Below are positions 7,891 to 18,300 of a stretch of DNA of 64,000 nt, one piece after another. Made by a program: the position numbers and the translations under genes. The notes below the pieces were generated by a model. The model did not search any database, was not told the origin of the DNA, and saw only the letters and a program-made list of their open reading frames with translations. Positions within the stretch are counted from its first letter, which is position 1, and each line of letters opens with the position of its first letter. This DNA is from Gammaproteobacteria bacterium. Lineage in GTDB: Bacteria; Pseudomonadota; Gammaproteobacteria; Chromatiales; Chromatiaceae. Location of the stretch: positions 1-64,000 of the forward strand of contig SACH01000002.1 of the NCBI GenBank assembly GCA_009928645.1, in the 5' to 3' direction.

Positions 7891-8598
7891 TCATGGCGGT
7901 CCGCGGTGCCGCAGACCGGCCAGGCGTTGCTGGAGCAGCGCCGGGGGGATGGTGATTTTCAAGGCGTCAATGCAGCGGGCGAGGCGTCGTGGATCGTCTG
8001 TCAGCCGCGTCAAGGCCGCATTCAGCGCCCGCGGCACGGCTTCGCCGTAGGCTTCTTCAGCCTTTTGCAGGGCAACCTCCCAGGTCTTTCGCGCGGGCTG
8101 CAGCATGGCAAGGTCGATGATGTCGCGACTCATTACCCCGTCATCCGCCCAGCGATCAACATTGGCGAGTAACTTGCTCGCGACAAGATCGACCTCCGTG
8201 AGCGTGGAGACCCCCCCAATTTGGTCTTGCGCTTCCGGCGTATCAAACGAGATACGTGCCTCGAAGACGATCTCGAATTTGATCGGACACAACTTCAAGG
8301 GCAAACGGGTGCGAATTCCATACTGGTCGGCGCGTATATCTGGCAGCGCCAACAAGGGCCCTCGTCCAAGTCCAAAAAAGCGCGCCAATGTCTCGCTGTT
8401 TTGTAACCCTTTGCGCATCTCGCGGTAGCAGGCCAGGTCGGACGCCAAGAAATCCATATCGACGGATTCCCGGTACTCCCCCCGCTGCATCACGATGGCG
8501 GTTCCGCCACCAAAATAACACCGCTGTTCACGCAACAGTCCGGCGTCCAGCGCGAGCAAGACTTCATGAATCCGTTGGTGATGCGGTCGCTCGAACAT
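7891..8598 (-). CDS. AbiEii-type nucleotidyltransferase toxin
   Basis: 235 residues of the nucleotidyltransferase AbiEii/AbiGii toxin family. The fold signature is the GGGTA loop (about residues 30-34) followed by an Arg and the metal-binding pair in SVDMDFLAS (Asp 47 and 49). Known family members transfer nucleotides to tRNA or other targets and block translation until an antitoxin counters them. The gene starts 3 bases after the stop of the XRE-type gene upstream, a typical toxin-antitoxin layout with the antitoxin first. Phage defence or plasmid/island maintenance is a family-level inference. The two-gene unit is flanked by a dispersed repeat and an AT-rich gap, consistent with acquisition. 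Confidence 0.85.
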   Translation of the reverse strand: MFERPHHQRIHEVLLALDAGLLREQRCYFGGGTAIVMQRGEYRESVDMDFLASDLACYREMRKGLQNSETLARFFGLGRGPLLALPDIRADQYGIRTRLPLKLCPIKFEIVFEARISFDTPEAQDQIGGVSTLTEVDLVASKLLANVDRWADDGVMSRDIIDLAMLQPARKTWEVALQKAEEAYGEAVPRALNAALTRLTDDPRRLARCIDALKITIPPALLQQRLAGLRHRGPP

Positions 8599-8601
8599 GT
8601 C

Positions 8602-9066
8602 TTAACCAAAAACCAGGCGCAGGTTTGCAATCAAGACCTGCTCCGATGGCGTGAGGGCCGCTTCATCGAGGTGGCGCGCATTTCGCTCATAGACGTCGAA
8701 CGCTTCTCGCGGCGACAGAACAACGCTCCCACCCATTTGCCAGGCAAGGGCCGCAAGCTGCGGATAATCCGCAAGCGGGATGGCCAGCGGAATTGCGTCA
8801 GTGGCCGGGCGTTCGGCTCCCCTCGCCTCCAACCCCACACCAAACCGCAGCCCGAGCACCGTCAGGGCGTTGAACCAAGCGCCAATCGTGACCGTTGTCT
8901 CACCACGCTCCATGCGATACCAGGTATCCCGTGACATACCCGATGCCGCGGCCGCGTTCTGGACGGTGACGCCCAAGGCTTTGCGACGCTGGCGCAGTTG
9001 ATGCGCCAACTCCTTCGCTCGGCGCTCCAAGGCTTCATTGGTCAATCGCTGGATGCTGGTCGGCAT
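8602..9066 (-). CDS. XRE-family antitoxin/transcriptional regulator
   Basis: 154 residues. Residues about 15-75 form a lambda-repressor-type helix-turn-helix (RRKALGVTVQNAAAASGMSR, then WYRMERGE). The C-terminal half is a variable helical segment that probably binds the toxin. It is directly upstream of the AbiEii-like nucleotidyltransferase with a 3-base gap. By analogy with such pairs it should neutralise the toxin and repress its own promoter in the AT-rich gap beyond 9066. Partner binding is inferred from gene order. Confidence 0.82.
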   Translation of the reverse strand: MPTSIQRLTNEALERRAKELAHQLRQRRKALGVTVQNAAAASGMSRDTWYRMERGETTVTIGAWFNALTVLGLRFGVGLEARGAERPATDAIPLAIPLADYPQLAALAWQMGGSVVLSPREAFDVYERNARHLDEAALTPSEQVLIANLRLVFG

Positions 9067-9408
9067 GGGTGCCTGGATATGTTGCTTGTTTCGGGCATTT
9101 TAATCGAATTGCCTGAAATAGGCGACTTTATGGCCAGGAGGATGTCTCCACCTGATTCTCCAACCGCCTAAAGGGAAACCGTGCATGCTGGAAGTGTTTC
9201 CAGAATTGCGACAGGCGGTACTTACAGGTAGTATTGATCCAGGTTAGGGGAATGATCGTATATAACATTATAATTTTAAAAGCTTTTAACTGGCGATACC
9301 CGCTCTTCTCCCCTCTTTTACTCCCCCACGGGAGAAAAACCCCCTGTACCGCGCAATGTTGCGCTTGGCTAAAGGGGTATCTGCAACCTTCGGGCAAGGG
9401 GCATCCTT
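9067..9408. other. AT-rich intergenic region with a short hairpin
   Basis: About 340 bases between the divergent toxin-antitoxin operon and the TRAP binding-protein gene. It is clearly AT-rich at 9250-9285 (tataacattataatttt), a likely promoter zone. A perfect short inverted repeat CTGGAA-GTGT-TTCCAG lies at 9188-9203 and could be an operator. No gene is supported here. Confidence 0.4.
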
Positions 9409-10497
9409 ATGGAGCGTCGTACTTTTCTGCGGCATACGGGTCTGGCGGGCATACTGGCCAGCGGCGTGGCGCCGGCGCTGGTCCGCGCCCAGCCGTCGAT
9501 CCGCTGGCGCCTGGCCTCCAGCTTTCCCAAGTCCCACCGCGTCCTGTTCGGGGCCAGCGAGTCCTTCGCCCAGTACATCGCCGACGCCACGGGGGGGAAC
9601 TTCACCATTTCGCTCCATGCCCCCGGTGAACTGGTCCCCGCCTTCGGCGTGGTCGATGCCATCCAGCAAGGCACCATCGAGTGCGCCCATACCGCCTCTT
9701 ATTATTTCTTTGGCAAGGACGAGACCTTCGCCCTCGACTGCGCCGTGCCCTTCGGCATGACCGCCCGGCAGATGAATGCCTGGATGTGGGACGGCAACGG
9801 CCTGTCCTTGTTGCGCGATTTTTTCGCCCGTTATGACATCGTCAATTTCCCCTGTGGCAACACCACCGCCCAGATGGGTGGCTGGTACCGCAAGGAGATC
9901 CGCTCCGTCGAGGATCTTCAGGGCCTCAAGTTTCGGGTTGGTGGTTTTGGCGGCCGCGTCCTCGCCAAACTGGGCGTGGTGCCGCAGAACCTCCCGGGCG
10001 GGGAGGTCTACCAGGCCCTGGAGAAGGGGACCATCGATGCCACCGAGTTCGTCGGGCCCTATGACGACCTGCAACTGGGGGTGCATCGCGTCGCTCCTTA
10101 CTATTACTACCCGGCCTGGTGGGAGGGTGGGGCGCAGATCTCCATCTACATCAACGCCGACCAGTGGCGGCGCCTGTCCCCGACCTATCAGGCCATCGTC
10201 ACCCAGGCCGCCGCCGCCGCCCATATCCAGTGTCAGGCGCGCTATGACGCCCGTAACCCCCAGGCCCTGAAACAACTGGTCGCGGAGGGCGCCAAACTAT
10301 CGCGCTTCCCCAAGGAGGTCATGGACGCCGCCTTCCGCGCCTCCCGGGAGGTCTACGCGGAACTGGAAGCCAGCAACCCCAACTGGCGCAAGATCTACCC
10401 TGACTTCAGCCGCTTTCTGGCCGAACAGGTGCAGTGGGAGTCCGTGGCGGAAGCCAACTATTTTCAATATCTGGCGGCAAGAACACCGGCAGCTTAG
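9409..10497 (+). CDS. TRAP transporter substrate-binding protein (DctP family)
   Basis: 362 residues with a twin-arginine-like leader (ERRTFLRHTGL, cleavage near VRAQ) followed by the DctP fold: ASSFPKSHRVLF near the start and the conserved Arg in LKFRVGG region that binds carboxylate ligands. Such proteins capture organic acids in the periplasm and hand them to a DctQM permease. No DctQ or DctM gene is nearby, so it is an orphan that must work with permease genes elsewhere, or act as a sensor ligand binder. It resembles the TakP group that binds keto or hydroxy acids (resemblance from general pattern only). Confidence 0.9.
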   Translation: MERRTFLRHTGLAGILASGVAPALVRAQPSIRWRLASSFPKSHRVLFGASESFAQYIADATGGNFTISLHAPGELVPAFGVVDAIQQGTIECAHTASYYFFGKDETFALDCAVPFGMTARQMNAWMWDGNGLSLLRDFFARYDIVNFPCGNTTAQMGGWYRKEIRSVEDLQGLKFRVGGFGGRVLAKLGVVPQNLPGGEVYQALEKGTIDATEFVGPYDDLQLGVHRVAPYYYYPAWWEGGAQISIYINADQWRRLSPTYQAIVTQAAAAAHIQCQARYDARNPQALKQLVAEGAKLSRFPKEVMDAAFRASREVYAELEASNPNWRKIYPDFSRFLAEQVQWESVAEANYFQYLAARTPAA

Positions 10498-10554
10498 CGC
10501 TATCCAAGGCTGAGTTGCTGTATCAGCACATTAATTGCCATTCAGAGTCTGCCC

Positions 10555-11466
10555 GTGACTGCGAGACCCCCACCATCCGCCATGCCTCGCCAACCGCTTC
10601 CCTTCCACTATCTGGTCCTACTCATCTTGGCGGCCCTCCTTGCCATTGGGGGGTGCAGTGCCACCCGTCTCGCCTATGACCAATTGGATTTTTTCATCCA
10701 GCTCTATGCGGCGGACTACATCGACCTGGAGGCGGAACAGGAGGCCGTCTGGAAACCGGTATTGGCGGCCGAGCATGAGCGCCACCGGGCCGAGGAGTTG
10801 CCCTATCTGGCGGCCTATCTGGAGGAGATGCTGGTGGCCAGCCGGCGGGGCTTTGATCAGGAGAACATGACCTGTCTCCTCGGCTCCCTCGACGCCCTTT
10901 ATCGCCGCCAGGCCGGCTATGCGGTGAACCTCGCCGCTCCCTTGCTGGCGGCGCTTACCCCGGCCCAGGTCCAGACCCTGGGTTCGCGCTTTCGCGAGCG
11001 GACAGCAGAGGATCTGGAGGAGGTGTCCGCGGCGGCCAGCCCGGCGGGGCGGGAGAAACGCGCCCGTCGCTATCTGGAGACGATCGAGGATTGGACCGGC
11101 CCACTCGATCCTGGTCAGCAGGCATTGGTGACGGAGATCGTCGGCCGGATGCCGGAGTCGCGCCCAGCCTTCATCGCCTACCGTGACCAGAAGCGGGCCG
11201 AACTGGTCGCTCTCCTGCAGGCCCGCGCCGGCGAGGCGCGGCTGCGTGCCTTCCTCACAGACTGGCTGGTGGAGTTCAAGGACCTGCCGCCGGAGCTGAC
11301 GCAGGCACGGAGGGAGATGCGCGCCCGGGTCACCGAGCTCTTCATTCAGGTGGGGCAGCGCCTCGATACTAGCCAACGTCGCCATCTGCAGGACCGCCTG
11401 CAAGACTTGCGCGACGACCTGATGATGCTGCAACGGCAGCCGCGGATGGCGTCCCTGTCCTGTTAG
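10555..11466 (+). CDS. DUF6279-type outer lipoprotein
   Basis: 303 residues read from GTG 10555; an in-frame ATG at 10582 is an alternative. A lipoprotein signal with lipobox IGGC places the lipidated Cys at about residue 34, followed directly by SATRLAYDQLDFFIQLYAAD, the characteristic start of the DUF6279 lipoprotein family. The rest is helical and rich in charged residues with no enzymatic motif. Function is unknown. It follows the TRAP binding protein by 57 bases on the same strand, but no functional link is evident. Confidence 0.82.
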   Translation: MTARPPPSAMPRQPLPFHYLVLLILAALLAIGGCSATRLAYDQLDFFIQLYAADYIDLEAEQEAVWKPVLAAEHERHRAEELPYLAAYLEEMLVASRRGFDQENMTCLLGSLDALYRRQAGYAVNLAAPLLAALTPAQVQTLGSRFRERTAEDLEEVSAAASPAGREKRARRYLETIEDWTGPLDPGQQALVTEIVGRMPESRPAFIAYRDQKRAELVALLQARAGEARLRAFLTDWLVEFKDLPPELTQARREMRARVTELFIQVGQRLDTSQRRHLQDRLQDLRDDLMMLQRQPRMASLSC

Positions 11467-11546
11467 CGGGCTTCCATCCGCCTGCGCTCCCCGGCCCTGT
11501 TGCGGGCCCTGGCGCTGCCTGGCTAGACCATTTCGCGCAACACTTT

Positions 11547-14324
11547 TCACAGCCGCAGGCTCACCTGCACCAGGCCGGGCTCGTCGCCGATGGGGCCCTG
11601 GGTAAAGCCCAGGATCTTGCATAGCTTGAGCATGGGCCGGTTCTCCCTCAGCACCTCGCCATGGACCTCCACCAGGCCGCGACGCTGGGCATAGTCGAGC
11701 AGACGGCGCAGCAGGAGGATGCCCAGGCCCATACCGGTCATTTCCCGATTGATAACGATGGCGAACTCGGCGCGGGTGAGGCCGGGTTCGGCGTTGAGGC
11801 TGGCGACCCCATGGATGGGCCGGGTACCGGCCGGTCCGGTCTCGGTCAGGACCAGGGCCATCTCGCGGTCATAGTCAAGCTGGCAGAAGCGCGCGGCGGT
11901 GATGTGGTCCAGGGTCCGGCGGGGGACGAAGAAGCGCATCCGGCTCTCCTCCGGGTCCAGACGGCCAAAGTGGGCCTGGAGGGCGGGCTCGTCCTCGGAC
12001 TGAATGGGGCGCAGCCAGAGTTGGCGGCCATCGGGGAGTGGCACCTCCTCCTCCAGTTCCCGGGGGTAGGGCCGGATGGCCAGGCGCTCGCTGGGCTCGG
12101 GACCGGGACCGGGTCGCAGGCGGATGCGGGCGTCCAGGGCCAGGATGCCGTCGGCATCCGCCAGCAGGGGATTGACGTCGAGCTCGACGATCTCGGGGAC
12201 TTCCACCACCAGGGACGAGAGCCGCACCAGGGCCAGGGCGATCGCCTCCAGATCGGCGCACGGCAAGCCGGCCCCGCCGCGCAGGCGGGCATGGACCCGG
12301 GTCTCCTCCAGCATCGCCATGGCCAGGCGCAGATTGAGGGGGGGAAGACCCAGGGCCCGGTCCCGCAACACCTCCGCGCCACTGCCGCCCTGACCGATCA
12401 GCAGCACGGGGCCAAATTGCGGGTCTTCGCTGAGGCCGAGGATCAACTCGCACGCCGCCGGCCGGCGCGCCATGGCCTGGACCGAAAAGCCGTCCAGGCG
12501 CGCCTCGGGGTGAGACTGGCGGACCCGGTCGAGCATGGCCAGGGCGGCGGCCTCTACCGCCTCCGCACCCGTCAGTTCCAGGGCCACGCCGCCCGCGCGG
12601 CGTTTATGCGGGATATCAGGTGAGAGCAGCTTGAGGGCCACTGGGGTGCCGATCGCCGTGGCCAGGCGCCCCGCCTCCGCGGGTGAGGTGGCAACCCGGG
12701 TGGGGATCACCGGGATACCGCAGGCGCTGAGCACTGCCTTGGCCTCCGGCTCGGTCAGCCATTCCCGGCCCGCCTCACGGGCATAGGTCAAAAGGGGCCG
12801 GATGGCCGCCAGATCCGGTCGATAATCCGCCGGGAGGGCAGGGGGCGTCTCCATGAGTTCGGCCTGGGCGCGGTGGAAGGCGACCAGGTGCATGAAGGCG
12901 CGGACGGCCCGTTCCGGGGTGTCATAACTGGGTAGTTGGCTGGCGGCGAGGAGCCGGCGGGCCTTACTGACACTGACGCCGCCCATCCAGCTCGCCAGCA
13001 GGGTGGGGGTTCCCCCGCTCGCCCCGGGACCGTGCCTTGGGGTGGTCGCCGACGCGGTGACCAAGGCCTGGGCGCAGGCGTTCGGACGGATACCGGCACT
13101 GGGGCTATGCAGGGCCAGAATTGCGTCCACCCCCGGGGCCGCGCGCAGGATGTCCAGGGCGCGGGCATAGCGCGGGCCGTCCGCGTCCCCCAGCAGGTCG
13201 ATGGGATTGGCCCGGGACCAACCGCTCGGCAGGACTTCGTCCAGGGCCGCCCGGGTGCCGGCGCTCAGCTCCGCCAGCCGGCCCCCGCTGTCCAGCAGGG
13301 CATCCGTCGCCAGCACGCCGGCGCCGCCGCTGTTGGTGAGGATGGCCAACCGGTCGCCGCGGGGCGGGCGGGTCAGGGCCAGGGTCGTCACGGCATCGAA
13401 CAGTTCCTGCAGGCTGTGCACTCGCAGCAGGCCGGCGCGGCGAAAGGCCGCGTCCTGGACGGCATCGGTCCCGGCCATCGCCCCCGTGTGCGACAAGACC
13501 GCCCGCGCCCCGGCCGGGGTGTGGCCGGCCTTGACCAGGATGACGGGCTTGAGCCGGGCGGCGGCGCGGGCGGCGGAGAGGAATTTGCGCGCCGGCCCCA
13601 GGCTCTCGATGAACAGCAGGATGGCGCCGACCCCGCCATCCAGGGCCAGGTGGTCGAGCAGGTCGCCAAAATCCAGGTCCACCATGTCGCCGAGGGAGAC
13701 CAGATGGGAGAAGCCGATCCCCCGCGCCAGGGCCCAGTCGAGCACCGTGGCGACGAGGGTGCCCGACTGGGCCACGAAGGCCAGCCGCCCCGGGCGGGGG
13801 AGACGATGGCCCAGGCTGGCGTTGAGTCCCTGACCGGGCATCATGAGCCCGAGGCAGTTGGGACCCAGCAGGCGCAGCCCATGGCGCCGGGCGATGGCCA
13901 GGATCTCCGCGCGACGGTCCAGACCGGCGGGGTCGCCGCCCTCGCCGAAGCCCGGGCTGGTGAGGATGGCGGCGCGGGCCCCCAGGGTACCGAGCTGGTC
14001 CAGGAAGGTGGGCGCCTGGTCCGCTGGCGTGGCGAGGATGGCCAGATCCGGTCGCACCGGCAAGGCCGCCAGTTCGCTGACGCAGGGCAGGCCGCAGAAG
14101 CGGGGGGCTTGGGTGCCCGGCCGGCTCACCCGGCCCGACTGGCTCACCCGTTGGGGACGGACGGCCCAGAGGGGGCCGGGAAAGCCGGAAGTGGCCAGAT
14201 TACGACCGAGGAGACGGGATCGGTCCCGCGCCAGGGGTTTCCCCAAGGGGTCCTGGCCACCGCTGGCGCATACCAGAACAATGGCTTCGGGGTGGAACAG
14301 GCAATCGAGGGGAGAAGGAGACAT
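11547..14324 (-). CDS. Protein lysine acetyltransferase Pat: NDP-forming acyl-CoA ligase fused to GNAT
   Basis: 925 residues; ATG 14324 is chosen because a GGGAG precedes it and the conserved N-terminus starts there (frame open to 14423). Order: CoA-binding Rossmann domain (about 5-135), succinyl-CoA-ligase-like domain with the phospho-histidine motif SHTGAMAG (about 275), ATP-grasp domain (about 510-715), and a C-terminal GNAT domain (about 760-925) with MTGMGLGILL acetyl-CoA loop. This is the architecture of PatZ/YfiQ enzymes, which acetylate lysines of acetyl-CoA synthetase and other proteins. The ligase half of such proteins is often inactive. An acyl carrier protein gene starts divergently about 100 bases away. 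Confidence 0.92.
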   Translation of the reverse strand: MSPSPLDCLFHPEAIVLVCASGGQDPLGKPLARDRSRLLGRNLATSGFPGPLWAVRPQRVSQSGRVSRPGTQAPRFCGLPCVSELAALPVRPDLAILATPADQAPTFLDQLGTLGARAAILTSPGFGEGGDPAGLDRRAEILAIARRHGLRLLGPNCLGLMMPGQGLNASLGHRLPRPGRLAFVAQSGTLVATVLDWALARGIGFSHLVSLGDMVDLDFGDLLDHLALDGGVGAILLFIESLGPARKFLSAARAAARLKPVILVKAGHTPAGARAVLSHTGAMAGTDAVQDAAFRRAGLLRVHSLQELFDAVTTLALTRPPRGDRLAILTNSGGAGVLATDALLDSGGRLAELSAGTRAALDEVLPSGWSRANPIDLLGDADGPRYARALDILRAAPGVDAILALHSPSAGIRPNACAQALVTASATTPRHGPGASGGTPTLLASWMGGVSVSKARRLLAASQLPSYDTPERAVRAFMHLVAFHRAQAELMETPPALPADYRPDLAAIRPLLTYAREAGREWLTEPEAKAVLSACGIPVIPTRVATSPAEAGRLATAIGTPVALKLLSPDIPHKRRAGGVALELTGAEAVEAAALAMLDRVRQSHPEARLDGFSVQAMARRPAACELILGLSEDPQFGPVLLIGQGGSGAEVLRDRALGLPPLNLRLAMAMLEETRVHARLRGGAGLPCADLEAIALALVRLSSLVVEVPEIVELDVNPLLADADGILALDARIRLRPGPGPEPSERLAIRPYPRELEEEVPLPDGRQLWLRPIQSEDEPALQAHFGRLDPEESRMRFFVPRRTLDHITAARFCQLDYDREMALVLTETGPAGTRPIHGVASLNAEPGLTRAEFAIVINREMTGMGLGILLLRRLLDYAQRRGLVEVHGEVLRENRPMLKLCKILGFTQGPIGDEPGLVQVSLRL

Positions 14325-14428
14325 GGGGGCTCCCTGGCGGAATGGCGGAACAGGGCCTATCCTGCCCAGGCAGACGCAAGAAATGCAATGACCCACCCCC
14401 AGACCTGACCCAACCGCGGCCATCCGTC

Positions 14429-14749
14429 ATGGATCACCTGAATCCCGACCATAAGCGCGCTTCCTCACCCCCGGCCCCGAGCCAAAACCATGGGCCAGGG
14501 CTCACCAATCCCGCCGCTCTCGACGAGCTAACCCAGCTCATATTGGCGACCTTGACCACCATCGCCCCCGAGGTGGACCCCGCCAGTCTGGACCCGGCGC
14601 GGGCCTTCCGCGACCAGATCGAGCTGGACTCCGTGGATTTCCTCAATTTCGTCCTGACGCTGGAAAAACGCCTGGAGCGGCCGATCCCGGCGAGCCATTA
14701 CCCCCGCCTGTCCAGCCTCAAGGGCTGCCTGGAGTACCTGGGGGGGTGA
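14429..14749 (+). CDS. Orphan acyl carrier protein
   Basis: 106 residues; ATG 14429 is the likely start, the frame being open further upstream. A ~35-residue polar leader precedes a single ACP domain with the 4'-phosphopantetheine attachment serine in IELDSVDFLNF. The order of helices and the DS motif match ACPs of fatty acid, polyketide or specialised lipid pathways. No ketosynthase or acyltransferase gene is nearby, so it is an orphan. It is divergent from the Pat gene and convergent with an ICMT-like methyltransferase gene, 9 bases apart. Confidence 0.85.
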   Translation: MDHLNPDHKRASSPPAPSQNHGPGLTNPAALDELTQLILATLTTIAPEVDPASLDPARAFRDQIELDSVDFLNFVLTLEKRLERPIPASHYPRLSSLKGCLEYLGG

Positions 14750-14758
14750 GCATTGCCT

Positions 14759-15301
14759 TCAGTACCACCAAGGAATCAGCTTGCGCGTCCCGCGGGCATA
14801 GTCGGCGTATGCCGGATGCCGCTCTGTCAGCCAGGCCTCTTCCTGGGTCGCCTTGTAGTCGAAAAATAGGAAGCCGATGACCAGCAACAGCAGGTGACTG
14901 AGGCTGAGGCTGTAGATCACCCAGCCCAGGGCGGCAAAGAGCTGGCTGCTGTAGAGGGGGTGGCGGATCAGGGCATAGATGCCCTGGGTCACGAGGCGGT
15001 TGTGATCGAGGGGATAGGGCAGGGGCGTGAGATTGGTGCCCAGCTTGAGGACACCGAGGCCGCCGATCGCCAGGGCGATGAACCCACACAGGGCCAGAAG
15101 GGCGACGCGCGGGATCTGGGTCAGCGCCAGGAAGTCGGGCGTGAGCCAGGGATTCCAGGGGATGGTGAACAGGAAAGCGGCGACCAGCGCCACTTGTAGG
15201 ACGACCAGGACTTCTCCGCGGCGGCCCTGGCGCGGTGGCGGGGGACGATCCGCCCCGGCGACGTTGCCCGGGGGTGTGTCAGACGGATTGGACTGCGGCA
15301 T
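14759..15301 (-). CDS. ICMT/PEMT-like membrane methyltransferase
   Basis: 180 residues with four or so hydrophobic segments and the isoprenylcysteine/phosphatidylethanolamine methyltransferase signature around LVTQGIYALIRHPLYSSQL, where the RHP motif contributes to SAM binding, plus the late YKATQEEAWL glutamate motif. A ~30-residue polar leader rich in proline precedes the first helix. Bacterial members methylate lipids or unknown small substrates in the membrane. It is transcribed toward the ACP gene and lies directly downstream of the large GGDEF-EAL gene. Substrate is not predictable. Confidence 0.8.
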   Translation of the reverse strand: MPQSNPSDTPPGNVAGADRPPPPRQGRRGEVLVVLQVALVAAFLFTIPWNPWLTPDFLALTQIPRVALLALCGFIALAIGGLGVLKLGTNLTPLPYPLDHNRLVTQGIYALIRHPLYSSQLFAALGWVIYSLSLSHLLLLVIGFLFFDYKATQEEAWLTERHPAYADYARGTRKLIPWWY

Positions 15302-15321
15302 GGCTTCGGTTCAGGCAAGGG

Positions 15322-18300
15322 TCAGGCCCGAAAATATTTTTCCTCGAATTCCCCGGTTGGCACGGGGCGACTGAAGAAGTAGCCCTGGAACAGGTGGCAG
15401 CCATTGGCGAGCAGGGCATCGCGCATGGCCTCGGTCTCCACCCCTTCGGCCACCACCTCCAGGTTCAATTGCCGGGAGAGGCCGATGATGGTGGAGACCA
15501 GGACGGAATCATTGGGGTTTTCCAGCATGTCTTGGACGAAGGAGCGGTCGATCTTGATCTCGCTGATGGGCAGGCGTTTGATGTAGGCGAGGGATGAGTA
15601 ACCGGTGCCAAAATCGTCGATGGAGAAGCGCACCCCCAACTCCTTGAGGGCTTGCATCTTCGCCACCGTGGCCGCGACGTCGCCGACCAGCATGCTCTCG
15701 GTGATTTCCAGGATGAGATGCCGGGGGTCGGCCCCGGTCTCGGCCAGGGCCTGGTGGACCTGTTCGACGAAGCCGTCCTTGCGGAATTGCAGGGCGCTGA
15801 CGTTGACCGACAGGCGCGGGATGGCCTGGTTGGGGAAGTCCCGCACCCACCGTTCACGGGTCGCGAGGGCCTGATGGAGGACCTGATGGCTCAGGGGTTC
15901 GATGAGGCCGCTCTCCTCGGCCAGGGGAATGAAGCGCGTCGGGGGGATCATGCCGAGCTCGGGGTGCCGCCAGCGGACCAGGGCCTCGACCCCGATCAGC
16001 CGGTCCTGGTCGTCGATCTGGGGCTGATACCAGACCTCCAGGCGGTGCTCGGTCAAGGCCTGACGCAGGTCCGCCAGCAACCGCATGCGCTCCTCGATCT
16101 GCCGCTGCATCTCCGGCGAGAAGAAGCTGAAGGCATTGCGACCCGCCTCCTTGGCCTGATACATGGCGGTATCGGCCTGTTTTAGGATGTCGGTGGCGGA
16201 ATCGGCCTGGAGGGGGAACAGGGTGATGCCGATGCTGGTGGTGGTGTGGACGGGGTTGCCATCGATATCGAAGGGCTCGGCGACGCGGGCGATGACGTCC
16301 TCCGCCACCCGCGTCGCCTCGGCGATGGCCGGCGGGAGCTGGTCGCCGAGTTCGGACAACAGGACCACGAACTCGTCCCCACCCAGGCGCGCCACCGTGT
16401 CCTCGTTGTGCTTGCTGGCCAGGATGCGCTGGGCCGCCGCCTGCAGCAGCTTGTCGCCCACCGGGTGGCCCAGGCTGTCATTGATGTGCTTGAAGTTGTC
16501 CAGGTCGATGACCAGGATGGCGCCGAAGTGATGGTGATGGCGACAACGCTCCAGGGTCTCCGCCAGGCGGTCAAGGAGGGTGATGCGGTTGGGGAGTTGC
16601 GTCAGGGCGTCATAGGCCGCCTGGAAGCGGATCAGGGCCTCGGTCTCGTAGCGCTTGGTGACGTTTTCCGCCATCACCAGGTAGCCCAGCATCCGCTCCT
16701 GGTCCTGGTCGCGGATGGGGGAGATCCGGGCATCCACGTACTGCTGCTTCTGGCCAATCTGCTTGGTTAGGGAAAGGCGGAACTCGCCCTGTTCCCGCGC
16801 CTGCAGCAGGGCGTGCTCGTCCAGCAGCCCCTGAGTCTTGCACTGACTGAAGGAGAGCTGGCCACCCCGGGCCAGTTCCGGGTCGGCGCCACAGATGCGG
16901 GCGGCGGCCTCGTTGTAGTAACGAATGTCCAGATTGAGGTCGGTGCCGATGAAGCCCACCGTGGCCGAGGCGCTGAGGATGCTATCGAGATAGCTCTTCT
17001 GTTCGATGAGTTGGGCCTCGGCGCGGCGCCACTCGGTGATGTCGTGCCAGACGCAGAAAAAGTCCTCGCCGCCGCCAGGATGGGGGATGCGGGTCAGGGA
17101 CACGTCGATCAGGCGCGGGCTGCCGTCCTTGCGCAGATGCTCCCACTCGAAGCGCAGGAAGCCCTTGGCCTCGGCTGCGTCGAACAGGGCCTCGGCCTTG
17201 GCGAAGGAGGGCTGGCCATCGGCTTGGTGGGCGGGGGAGAGCTTGGAGGGGTGGGTGCGCAGCAATTCCGTGGCATCGGCGTAGCCCAGCAATCGGGCGG
17301 TGGCATCGTTGGCCATGACGAAGTGCCGGTCATGGATGACCAGCATGGGGTCCTCAGACAACTCGAAGAGGCGACGGTAACGTTCCTCGCTCTCGCGGAT
17401 GAGCTGCTCCTGATGCCGCAGATGCTGGGTCTGGTGCTCCAGCAGCCGGTTCTTGCGGCGCAACTGGACCAGAAAGATCAGCAGGATCGCCAGGATCACG
17501 ATCAGCAGCAGGGTGGTGACCAGGATGGCTTGCAGGTGGCGCTCGACGAAACTCAGGCGGCGATTGATCAGCCGCGCCTGGGCGGCGATCTCCTCCGGCA
17601 GGCGGATGCCCAGGGTCCCGAGGCGGGTGTCATCGAACAGGTATTCGTTGGGGCTCTCCAGCACAGGTGGCAACACCCGCAGTGGCCGGCCAGCGAGATG
17701 AGCCAAGGCAAGGCGGGCGGCCGTCTGCCCCTGGGCCAGGCCACTGGTCACGTAACCCCCAAGCACGCCGTCAAACTGGTAGGCATCCTCCATGCTCAGG
17801 ACGATATCGCGCCCGGCGGCCAGGGCGGGGATGCTTTGCTCCAGATTCAGCACCTGGCCATCCGCGCCCTTCAGCCCGCCCAGGGTGGTCAGGAACAGGG
17901 GACCTGGGGTCTCCGCCAGCCGGGCCTGGAGCGCCTCCAGGCTGGCGCCGGCGATGAAAGTGGCCTTGATCGCGGGGCGCTTGGCCAGTTCCTCCTCGAT
18001 CTCGTGGGCGACGGCGCGATAGGTGGTGGAACCGTCGCCGACGATGACGACGGCGGACCCCGCGGCGCCCGGCAGCGCCTGGAGCAAGTCCAGGTTGGGG
18101 CCGATGTCCTTTTTCTCGAACACGCCCGTCTGCCGGTTGGGGTCCAGCCGTTCCTGGGCGTGGTAGTCATTGACGCCGGAAAAGAACAGGGGAAGCTCCG
18201 GGAAGCCCCGGGCCTGGACCTCAAGCCCCAGCTTGAGACCGTCGTCATCGGTGACGTAGAGGAGTTGGGGGTGAAAGCCCTGGTATTTCTGGCCCAGGTA

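Noticed and set aside
9128-9397. 89-codon minus-strand frame in an AT-rich gap
   Set aside because: No domain, no clear ribosome site, and the region looks like a promoter.
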